Assembly: GCA_039190005.1 (NCBI GenBank)
Contig: JBCCYM010000026.1
Location: 1 to 22,146, forward strand
Reading direction: 5' to 3'
Length of the DNA: 22,146 nucleotides
From: JBCCYM01 sp039190005
GTDB lineage: Bacteria; Pseudomonadota; Gammaproteobacteria; UBA12402
In this document: in pieces, positions 16,278 through 22,146 of the stretch
Numbering within the stretch: position 1 is the stretch's first letter
How the letters are laid out: every line of letters starts with the position of its first letter
The notes under the pieces: generated by a model
What the model was told of the DNA's origin: nothing
The model's input: the letters and a program-made list of their open reading frames with translations, nothing else
Database searches by the model: none
Program-made: the position numbers and the translations under genes

Positions 16278-17536
16278 TTAAAATTACCAATATTACTATC
16301 CCTGAAGGTCAATCTTTTGAACCATTCAAAAACCATCCATACATTGACGTCGCGCAAAAATCGATAAGTTTGCAAAGCGCTTCAGAGGACAAAACGATTG
16401 ATGGTTCCCACTTAACTGTTTTCCCCGGGCTGATTGATCCCCATGTTCATTTTCGTGTCCCCGGACAGGACTATAAAGAAGACTGGTGTACCGCGGCAAA
16501 AGCGGCATTACAGGGGGGTTACAGCACCGTGTTTGATATGCCCAACAATCTGCCTGCTTGTGTGAGTTTGGAGAGATTACAACAGAAAAAAGAAATCATT
16601 CAACAACAATTGGCAAAGGTTAATTTACCTTTACGTTATGAATTGTATATTGGCGCCGATAAAAATCATTTTCAGGAAATTGTCAGAGTTAAACCATCAG
16701 TGATTGGCTTGAAAGTGTTTATGGGATCCAGTACCGGTGATTTACTCATGGACGATGAAAGCAGTTTACACGCGGCGTTCTCAATTGCCGCGCACCTAAA
16801 TATGGTGGTCGCCGTTCACGCTGAAGATGAATGTATGATTCAAGAAAGAACACCACAATTCGCTCATTGTCATGAGCATCATGTGCATTCGCAGATTAGA
16901 ACACCGGAAGTTGCCGCCAGCGCCATCAGACAAGCCGCGTCACTGTCACGCCTGTATGGCACCAAAGTGTATGTGTTGCATGTCAGCAGCATACAAGAAT
17001 TAGAAGTGATTGCCGCGGCAAAAAAAGAAGGCTTACCCATGTACGCGGAAACCTCACCGCATCATTTATTTTTAAATGACACCTACTATGAAACATTAGG
17101 CGCCAAAGCGCAGATGAACCCACCACTGCGTTCACCCGAACATCAACCGGCATTATTCCAAGCCATAGCCGATGGCGTGATTGATACTTTAGGTTCAGAT
17201 CATGCCCCGCATACTTTGGAAGAAAAAAATCAAGACTATCCCGACTCTCCTTCTGGCGTACCAGGCATTGAAACAAACCTACCCTTACTGCTCAATGCCT
17301 ATCAAGAGAAAAAATTAACGCTGGATCAAATCGCCTCGCTGACATGTCGGCGTATTCAGACTATGTTTGATTATTCTGATCGCAATGATTTGTTGCTCGT
17401 TGACCTCAACAAAACCAAAACAGTTGACGATGCTAACTTAAAAACCAAATGCGGTTGGTCACCTTTCCACGGCTGGCAACTGACCGGTTGGCCAGTTTAT
17501 TCGATTATTGATGGGCAGTTGTTGGATTTGGCTTAA
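16274..17536 (+). CDS. pyrC: Dihydroorotase, class I
   Basis: 420 residues, a cyclic amidohydrolase. Metal ligands are His57 and His59 (DPHVHFR), the probable carboxylated Lys147 (GLKVFMGSS), His182 (VHAED), His236 (VLHVSS) and Asp309 (GSDHAPHT). Substrate-binding Arg61 and Asn91 (MPNNLP) are present. It closes carbamoyl aspartate to dihydroorotate, the third pyrimidine step. Length and motifs place it in the long class I (B. subtilis/allantoinase-like) branch, not the short class II enzyme (~348 residues) of E. coli. The ATG overlaps the pyrI stop (ATGA). It is the last gene of the operon; pyrD, pyrE and pyrF are elsewhere. Confidence 0.95.
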   Translation: MIKITNITIPEGQSFEPFKNHPYIDVAQKSISLQSASEDKTIDGSHLTVFPGLIDPHVHFRVPGQDYKEDWCTAAKAALQGGYSTVFDMPNNLPACVSLERLQQKKEIIQQQLAKVNLPLRYELYIGADKNHFQEIVRVKPSVIGLKVFMGSSTGDLLMDDESSLHAAFSIAAHLNMVVAVHAEDECMIQERTPQFAHCHEHHVHSQIRTPEVAASAIRQAASLSRLYGTKVYVLHVSSIQELEVIAAAKKEGLPMYAETSPHHLFLNDTYYETLGAKAQMNPPLRSPEHQPALFQAIADGVIDTLGSDHAPHTLEEKNQDYPDSPSGVPGIETNLPLLLNAYQEKKLTLDQIASLTCRRIQTMFDYSDRNDLLLVDLNKTKTVDDANLKTKCGWSPFHGWQLTGWPVYSIIDGQLLDLA

Positions 17537-17604
17537 AAAATAGTGTAGATTAAAATACTCATCTATCACTTCATGATGACAATTCATACCAACTTCCTCG
17601 CCCT

Positions 17605-17632
17605 TTACCACGTAGTATGAGGTAATTTTTTT
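17605..17632 (+). terminator. Candidate rho-independent terminator after pyrC
   Basis: TTACC (17605-17609) pairs with GGTAA (17621-17625) across an 11-nt loop, followed by seven T residues (17626-17632), about 70 bp past the pyrC stop. The stem is short and the loop large, so termination would be weak. Confidence 0.4.
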
Positions 17633-17767
17633 CTAATAATGCGCTAAAAATACGACTACAAAAACAAAAATAGCTATGGCAAAGAGTGGGTGTCATGTTT
17701 CCTGCGTCAGTATATCATTCAACCAAGCAATAATCTCTTGTGATCTGGAGTGTTTTTGTTTTAATCA

Positions 17768-17800
17768 TACACCCATTTATACACCCATAAACACCCATTT
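17768..17800. repeat. Three tandem ACACCCAT repeats (TGGGTGT on the minus strand)
   Basis: ATACACCCATTT, ATACACCCATAA and ACACCCATTT follow one another with an 11-12 bp period, close to one helical turn. Evenly spaced sites of this kind are typical of protein-binding arrays. From memory, TGGGTGTA repeats occur near integrase attachment sites of some tRNA-targeted islands, but no tRNA, integrase or second att site is visible here. Function unassigned. Confidence 0.5.
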
Positions 17801-17847
17801 TCTAGTTTTAGTTGAATAAATCTTATCAGTCTCGCTTGGCGATCAAG

Positions 17848-18055
17848 CCTTCGACCCTTCGACAGGCTCAGGGCAAGCAGGCTCAGGGACCCGTGGACGT
17901 GTGGATGGCTGAGCTTGTCGAAGCCAAGGAATGCGCTCGAAAAGCTTGTTATACCCTTCAACCCTTCGGCAGGCTCAGGGACCACCCTTCGACCCTTCGA
18001 CAGGCTCAGGACAAGCAGGCTCAGAGACCACCCTTCGATAAACTCAGGGGCCACC
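17848..18055. repeat. Cluster of CCCTTCGACAGGCTCAGGG-type repeats
   Basis: The ~19-bp unit recurs in the same orientation at 17855-17873, 17962-17980, 17993-18010 and (diverged) 18031-18049, with a partly matching inverted copy at 17907-17925. Between them are AAGCAGGCTCAG half-units and GACCACC linkers. Another inverted copy is at 22002-22018. The direct and inverted copies can form hairpins. Such repeats are common, non-coding and dispersed in many environmental bacterial genomes. They occupy the spacer upstream of the ABC exporter and artificially extend its reading frame; they are not spaced as a CRISPR array. Confidence 0.88.
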
Positions 18056-18217
18056 GCGTTTAAGCGCGTTGCAAAATTATTGCCATCCCTCGCTATTTTC
18101 GGCAAACTAAACTTTTCAGATAAAAGAACAAAATCAAATCGATACGAGAATTCAAAACATTTAAAAAATGATCTACCCATTGTTTTTAAAGACGCGAATT
18201 TTTACAAAACAATCATA
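17915..18217 (+). other. Repeat-encoded frame in phase with the ABC exporter, probably untranslated
   Basis: The ABC frame stays open upstream to an ATG at 17915. Its first ~47 codons are translated repeat (PFDRLRTSRLRDHPS...), so this is unlikely to be the true start. The part from about 18056 to 18217 is unique sequence in frame with no ATG; a TTG lies in it. It could be a genuine short N-terminal extension, a decayed upstream part of the gene, or leader. No domain is recognised. Confidence 0.5.
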
Positions 18218-19996
18218 ATGAAAGTTAAAAAAAACAAACAAAACGCAAATATTTTCCTTTTTAAGCGAAGCATTGATTTTATAGTGTTTCTGGTCACAGA
18301 ATTTCAAGAAAATCGCGCCCTAAAAAGAAAACTATTTTTTTGTGGCTTTCTTATCATAGCCGCAAAAATATTCACAGCCCTGCAACCTCTTTTGTTAGGA
18401 AACACCGTTGACGCGATATCCCATAAAGCTTATAAGACAGCGTTTATATCTTTAATTATGCTTGGTCTGGCGGGACTATTAGGTGTCGCCTTGCAAATCT
18501 TAAATAATTTTATGCTTAGTGTGCTTAGGGAAATTTTAAGCGAAACAGTGGTAAAAAAATTATTAATAAAACTACAAACTTTTTCCCACGCTTTCTTTTT
18601 TGATAAGAATTCATCGCAAATAAACGCGATGACAAATAACGCTCAAAACGCGATCGATGGATTTATGATGACATTTTTATCCGTGGTCATCCCTTTCTTT
18701 TTTGAACTCATTTTAGTATTAACAATTATAATCTATAAAGTCGCGCTGTATATCATCTTCCCTGTTGTGTTAATATTTATAATCCAAGTGCTTATCGGTT
18801 TATACTACGCTAAGAAAGAAAAAGATTCGATAAAAAACATACGAGACAAAATAATAAGTAAGCAAAAGCATTTTCATGAAGATATCGCTAATTTTGAGAC
18901 GATCAAAATAGCGACAGCGGAAAAAATAAGAAGAAAGATCATATCAAAACATACCAGCGCGTGCGTTAGCGCCGCGAGAAATCGTAGCATGGTATTTTTA
19001 TCGAAATCACTCATGCAACAGATTACCCTGTATGCTGGATTAATTATTACTTTGTCCATTACCCTTTTCGAAGTCACAAAATCAAACCTATCTGCCGGCG
19101 ATTTTGTCATGATTAACGCCTATTTTTTACAAGTGACCGCGCCGCTTGCCGGTGTTATAAGAGCCTATGATATGTTTATAGAATCTTCTTTAAAGATCGT
19201 GCCGTTAATGGAACTGTCAAAACGCGCGCCTGATTTAGCCGTTATACCGCCTGTTGTCGACACGCTTGAAAATGATATGGAAATAAATTTTGACAACGTA
19301 AGCTTTCGCTACCATAAATCAATGGTGATAAAAAACTTCAATCTGCGCATCCCTTTTAAAAGCAAAATTGTTATTGTTGGCAAAACAGGTAGTGGAAAAT
19401 CAACGATAGCAAAATTGATCATGCGATTCTACGATGTAAGTGAAGGAAAAATTACCATAAACAATCATAATATCAAACATATTGGCTTTTCCACACTGAG
19501 AAATAAAATCGCCTATGTTCCTCAAGATATTGTTTTATTGAATGACACGATAAGAAATAATATTTTTCTTGGTCACGAGGAAACAAATACGACCATGATT
19601 GATGATTTCATACATACGGATTTGCTTGATTTTACTAAAGAACTGGAATTAGGGTTAGATACTTACGTCGGCAATAAAGGCGTAAGATTATCGGGAGGCC
19701 AAAAACAAAGAATTGGCATCGTAAGAGCGTTAATGCGAAAACCAAAATTGTTAGTATTAGACGAGTATAACTCATCCATAGATATTAATACCGAAAAAAC
19801 TATAAACCGTTATTTATCTACAGAGAAATTGGATTGCAGTATATTGATCATTTCTCACCGTCTAACTGTAGCTAAAGAATCTGATGTTGTTGTTGTGATG
19901 AAACATGGGGAAATCATCGCAAAGGGAACGCATCATGATCTTTTAGATCAAGACGCGTGGTATCAAAAATCCTGGCATAATAATCGTGTTCGTTGA
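18218..19996 (+). CDS. Atm1-like ABC exporter, fused permease-ATPase
   Basis: 592 residues from the ATG at 18218, the normal length for a half-size type IV exporter. About six membrane helices lie between residues ~40 and ~315. The ATPase domain has Walker A GKTGSGKST (388-396), Q-loop YVPQD, signature LSGGQKQR (491-498), Walker B LLVLDE (511-516) and the switch His547 (IISHR), so it should be active. GDFVMINAYFLQVTAPL resembles the Atm1/heavy-metal (glutathione conjugate) exporter branch; the substrate is not certain. The D-loop is altered (NSSID in place of the common TSALD). Codon use is AT-rich with many AGA codons, unlike the upstream operon, which suggests recent acquisition. No good Shine-Dalgarno sequence is seen. 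Confidence 0.88.
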   Translation: MKVKKNKQNANIFLFKRSIDFIVFLVTEFQENRALKRKLFFCGFLIIAAKIFTALQPLLLGNTVDAISHKAYKTAFISLIMLGLAGLLGVALQILNNFMLSVLREILSETVVKKLLIKLQTFSHAFFFDKNSSQINAMTNNAQNAIDGFMMTFLSVVIPFFFELILVLTIIIYKVALYIIFPVVLIFIIQVLIGLYYAKKEKDSIKNIRDKIISKQKHFHEDIANFETIKIATAEKIRRKIISKHTSACVSAARNRSMVFLSKSLMQQITLYAGLIITLSITLFEVTKSNLSAGDFVMINAYFLQVTAPLAGVIRAYDMFIESSLKIVPLMELSKRAPDLAVIPPVVDTLENDMEINFDNVSFRYHKSMVIKNFNLRIPFKSKIVIVGKTGSGKSTIAKLIMRFYDVSEGKITINNHNIKHIGFSTLRNKIAYVPQDIVLLNDTIRNNIFLGHEETNTTMIDDFIHTDLLDFTKELELGLDTYVGNKGVRLSGGQKQRIGIVRALMRKPKLLVLDEYNSSIDINTEKTINRYLSTEKLDCSILIISHRLTVAKESDVVVVMKHGEIIAKGTHHDLLDQDAWYQKSWHNNRVR

Positions 19997-20026
19997 ATTT
20001 GAATTAAAAAAACAAACGATTAAGTA

Positions 20027-20932
20027 TTAGGACTCTAAATTTAAAGGAATTTGTCGATGTGCCTGATGGTGTTTATAAACTTTTAGTAATTCGTATTGCG
20101 ATTTAAGCCCTTTATCAGTTTGATATTGACGTAAAAGTATTTCGCAATCTAAATAATCGCCTTTTCCAAACACGATTTTATGATTCATAATCTTTTCAAT
20201 AAATGCTTGATCTTTGATTTGAGCATTAAATTCAGACGCGCCGTTTGAGAATCGCCATTTATTGTCTTTTTTAAAAGCGGCTCTGATAATGATCAGATTT
20301 TCTCGATGAGAATCCTCTTTTAATATTGTTTTGTTTGCTTCAGGCACAATAAAATAAGTTCGTTCATGTTTTTTAATTTCAATTTTATTATTATCATAAT
20401 TAAATTCTATTAATTCAATTCCTTCTTCAGAAAGTGGCGCCGAAATTCGTTCTAATTGTTTTCGAATCTTTAAATCTCGATATAAATCTAGTGACAATTT
20501 ACAGGTTTCAATTGTAGTATTTCCAATTTTAATCTTAATAAGATCTTCATTTTCTGTTTCAGGAATAAGTCTAATTTTTCTGGAATCTCCAGCAGTCGCT
20601 TTTATTAGTTTAATAAGACCATTTACTCCAGCACCAGCTAGACCAAGGTATACCAATAAATTTAAAATAGCATTGGATTCTTTTGAAGCAAGCATATCGA
20701 TGACATCTTTTACAACACCATGTTGCAGCAGTAGATTTATTTCAAAACTACCTTTACTCAATGCCTTGACATGTGTTTTGATTTCCGGCGAACCTGGATT
20801 AACAATTTGATTTGCTTTTTCAATCAATGAACCAAAAGCAAGTAGTGCTGGCGCGAGATTTTTAACATCCATACTTCCATTAATTAATGATTTACCTTTG
20901 TAAATCAACTTGAGTTCTCGACTGTTTATCAC
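20027..20932 (-). CDS. Uncharacterised protein with one central hydrophobic segment
   Basis: 301 residues starting at GTG 20932, preceded by a good GGTGA ribosome binding site four bases upstream; an ATG further upstream is followed by a stop after three codons. Residues 20-70 read MDVKNLAPALLAFGSLIEKA...GSFEINLLL. I recall this arrangement (DL-x-PALLA-x-G...GSFE-x-x-L) from a widespread family of hypothetical bacterial proteins, but I know no function. A single hydrophobic stretch (88-110, ILNLLVYLGLAGAGVNGLIKLIK) may be a membrane helix. The rest is charged alpha/beta. It converges with the ABC exporter 30 bp away and shares its AT-rich composition. Nothing supports a specific role. Confidence 0.75.
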   Translation of the reverse strand: MINSRELKLIYKGKSLINGSMDVKNLAPALLAFGSLIEKANQIVNPGSPEIKTHVKALSKGSFEINLLLQHGVVKDVIDMLASKESNAILNLLVYLGLAGAGVNGLIKLIKATAGDSRKIRLIPETENEDLIKIKIGNTTIETCKLSLDLYRDLKIRKQLERISAPLSEEGIELIEFNYDNNKIEIKKHERTYFIVPEANKTILKEDSHRENLIIIRAAFKKDNKWRFSNGASEFNAQIKDQAFIEKIMNHKIVFGKGDYLDCEILLRQYQTDKGLKSQYELLKVYKHHQAHRQIPLNLES

Positions 20933-21134
20933 AAAATCACCATGGTATTAAAATATCAAACAATATGGAGGTTAGACCTGATGCAAGATTTACACTTGTA
21001 TAATTTTACACACACTCATCACCAATTACTAGTTAATTTTCTGTACTAAAAATCACATAATATTTATTATAAATTTTACTCGTCCAAGTCATTTGCGTCA
21101 AACAAATAACAAACGTCACTCCGCGTAAATAAAC

Positions 21135-21139
21135 TTAGT
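21135..21139. repeat. Target-site duplication, left side of MITE copy 2
   Basis: TTAGT, repeated directly at 21291-21295 just outside the other end. It differs from the AAATT that flanks copy 1, as expected for independent insertions. Confidence 0.6.
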
Positions 21140-21290
21140 CAGGCGTTTCACACTTACGTGCTCACGCCTTCTTGAATTGATCGCAGGCGCGAAGTAAATT
21201 CGCGCTACTGCGACTTAGGGGGAGAATCGGGATTCTCCCCCTAAAAACCCCCATCGGGTAAAGTGTTTCACACAAAGCGCGAAACGCCTA
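21140..21290 (+). mobile_element. MITE-like non-coding element, copy 2 (~151 bp)
   Basis: It is about 91% identical to 1166-1317 (12 substitutions and one single-base gap by hand alignment) and starts and ends at the same bases. The left end reads AGGCGTTTCAC and the right end GCGAAACGCCT, one mismatch from perfect inversion. The first hairpin keeps its pairing by a double change: the CGCGG/CCGCG pair of copy 1 is CGCAG/CTGCG here. The second hairpin is perfect here (TTAGGGGGAGAAT with ATTCTCCCCCTAA). It lies between the uncharacterised gene (207 bp upstream of its GTG) and the 3' end of the MFS pseudogene, and carries no ORF. Confidence 0.85.
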
Positions 21291-21295
21291 TTAGT
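21291..21295. repeat. Target-site duplication, right side of MITE copy 2
   Basis: TTAGT, the direct partner of 21135-21139. Confidence 0.6.
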
Positions 21296-21304
21296 AACTA
21301 GCAA

Positions 21305-21732
21305 CTAAGCATTTGCTTCACTACGGATGTTACAAACCACAACAAGGCCAACTATTGAAATAGCCATAACATAGATAGCCGGCGCATAAAGTGTTTTTAG
21401 CAAATGGATTAAGGCCGCATTAATGACCGGTGCCGTGCCACCAAATATTGCCATAGCTATGCTATAAGCAAAACCTACCGCGGTGCATCTTATCTTATCA
21501 TCAACGGTTTTCGTCCATATCTATCGCCAATATGGCCAAAAAAAATCGAACCGACCGGTCGCATTAAAAATCCTGAAGCAAAGATAGCTAATCCCAAAAT
21601 AACAGAAATATAGTTATGCGCGTTAGGGAAAAAAAGTTTTGTTAAATAAGGTAATAAGCCACCATATATCATAAAATCATACCATTCAACGATATTACCA
21701 ATCCCACAACCTAACATGATTTTTTTATTCAT
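21305..21732 (-). pseudogene. MHS-family MFS transporter pseudogene with large internal deletion
   Basis: The 5' part (21732-21490) encodes 80 residues starting MNKKIMLGCGIGNIVEWYDF, the hallmark first helix of the metabolite:H+ symporter branch (ProP, KgtP, ShiA), followed by the helix-2/3 loop GHIGDRYGRKPLM, where a TAA stops it. Directly after, in another frame, 21490-21305 encodes RCTAVGFAYSIAMAIFGGTA and a last helix ending in SEANA with a TAG stop. That is the C-terminal pair of helices of the same family. About 280 of the usual ~430 residues are missing, so helices 4-10 are gone and the protein cannot transport. The substrate of the ancestor is unknown. MITE copy 2 begins 10 bp beyond the stop, after its flanking duplication. 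Confidence 0.88.
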
Positions 21733-21998
21733 ATGGCTACTTTTTCTTTCTTAATTTACATGCCGATCATTCTACACAGCTTCCCCACTCATGCCCAGTC
21801 TATTTTCCAGGCAATAAAACCGCTTAACATGTATGGTCAAATACCGCCAAGTTAAGTCACTTAACTCAGAGATAGTTTTTTGATTTAATTAAGGAAATAA
21901 TAGCGGAAAACGCGCTGACTAATACGTATAGCCAGATCAATTTTGGACTGGTAGCGCTTAGATAAAAACATTTAAACGCTTAATCCTAAAACCACGGT
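21733..21998. other. Non-coding spacer with a perfect 15-bp palindrome
   Basis: No convincing ORF is found on either strand. The only clear structure is GTTAAGTCACTTAAC at 21851-21865, 6-bp arms around TCA, which could be an operator half-site pair. It lies about 120 bp upstream of the MFS pseudogene start. The rest is AT-rich and featureless to my reading. Confidence 0.45.
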
Positions 21999-22001
21999 GG
22001 T

Positions 22002-22018
22002 CCCTGAGCCTGTCGAAG
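22002..22018 (-). repeat. Isolated CCCTTCGACAGGCTCAGGG-type repeat, inverted copy
   Basis: CCCTGAGCCTGTCGAAG is the reverse complement of the unit clustered at 17848-18055. Here it directly abuts the putative IS3 transposase remnant. Confidence 0.8.
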
Positions 22019-22020
22019 AT

Positions 22021-22146
22021 TCAAGCCTCGGTTATCTTTCACCCGTTAGCTATGAAAATGCCTTTGCTGAGGCTGATCCCAGCACGAATAAGCCTGCCAT
22101 CGTGCTCGCAGCTGCCAAGGACAAGCCTTCGGTGAGCGCTGAAGGA
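22021..22146 (+). pseudogene. Putative C-terminal remnant of an IS3-family transposase, running off the right edge
   Basis: The frame reads SSLGYLSPVSYENAFAEAD and stays open to the edge. 'H-S-S/A-L-G-Y-L-S-P-x-x-Y/F-E' is the conserved end of IS3-group transposases, just after the last catalytic Glu helix. The sequence upstream is not transposase: the frame comes out of the adjacent repeat (TTVVPEPVED), and a stop lies shortly before it. So only the tail survives, or the rest was replaced at the repeat. The residues after AEAD (STNKPAIVLAAAKDKPSVSAEG) are not typical and partly encode another repeat-like sequence (CCTTCGGTGAGC). The match rests on one short motif. Confidence 0.5.

Noticed and set aside
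17681..17765. Minus-strand peptide LKQKHSRSQEIIAWLNDILTQ as an integrase or toxin remnant
   Set aside because: It is only ~23 codons, with no family recognised; too short to call.
17848..18055. CRISPR array
   Set aside because: Units vary in sequence, spacing and orientation, spacers are not of uniform length, and there are no cas genes.
17761..18180. Minus-strand 139-codon ORF across the repeat cluster
   Set aside because: Its sequence is mostly repeat-encoded (LSLLVLSLSKGRR repeated), with no domain and no ribosome binding site.

Overview
The window looks like chromosomal DNA of a non-enteric gammaproteobacterium with moderate-to-low GC. The evidence is the gatCAB tRNA-amidotransferase operon, the miaB-ybeZ-ybeY-ybeX block in the usual proteobacterial order, a class B aspartate transcarbamoylase with its PyrI regulatory chain, and many dispersed intergenic repeats. 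A member of the Legionellales or a similar host-associated lineage would fit, but that is inference; no rRNA, tRNA or other decisive marker is present.

Layout. 1-645 is AT-rich and poorly resolved: a fragment of an unrecognised secreted or propeller-like protein runs off the left edge, next to a doubtful small ORF. 686-1141 (-) encodes a glyoxalase/VOC metalloenzyme. The divergent spacer 1142-1427 holds copy 1 of a ~152-bp MITE-like element and the gatC promoter. 1428-4658 is gatC-gatA-gatB (transamidation of Glu-tRNA(Gln)/Asp-tRNA(Asn)). A large perfect inverted repeat separates this from 4839-8476, miaB-ybeZ-ybeY-ybeX (tRNA thiomethylation, 16S rRNA maturation, CBS-domain transporter accessory). 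8526-9257 (-) is a SAM methyltransferase and 9429-10451 (+) a degenerate acyl-CoA-dehydrogenase-like protein.

10551-17536 is a compact de novo pyrimidine operon, carA-carB-pyrB-pyrI-pyrC, with a recognisable promoter, overlapping or nearly abutting genes, and a candidate terminator. It encodes the first three steps to dihydroorotate. CarA and especially CarB resemble the CAD/CPS-I/Bacteroidetes type more than the E. coli type, yet they sit beside an E. coli-like PyrB/PyrI pair and a class I dihydroorotase, so the operon looks mosaic.

From about 17537 rightwards the window is accessory in character: short ACACCCA tandem repeats, a cluster of CCCTTCGACAGGCTCAGGG-type repeats, an AT-rich Atm1-like ABC exporter, an uncharacterised protein on the minus strand, copy 2 of the MITE-like element, an MHS-family MFS transporter pseudogene with a large internal deletion, and at the right edge a repeat abutting what looks like the C-terminal end of an IS3-type transposase.

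The most novel observation is the pair of MITE-like elements (1166-1317 and 21140-21290). They are about 91% identical, have matching ~11-bp terminal inverted repeats and different 5-bp flanking duplications, and contain two internal hairpins, one of which shows a compensatory base-pair change between copies.
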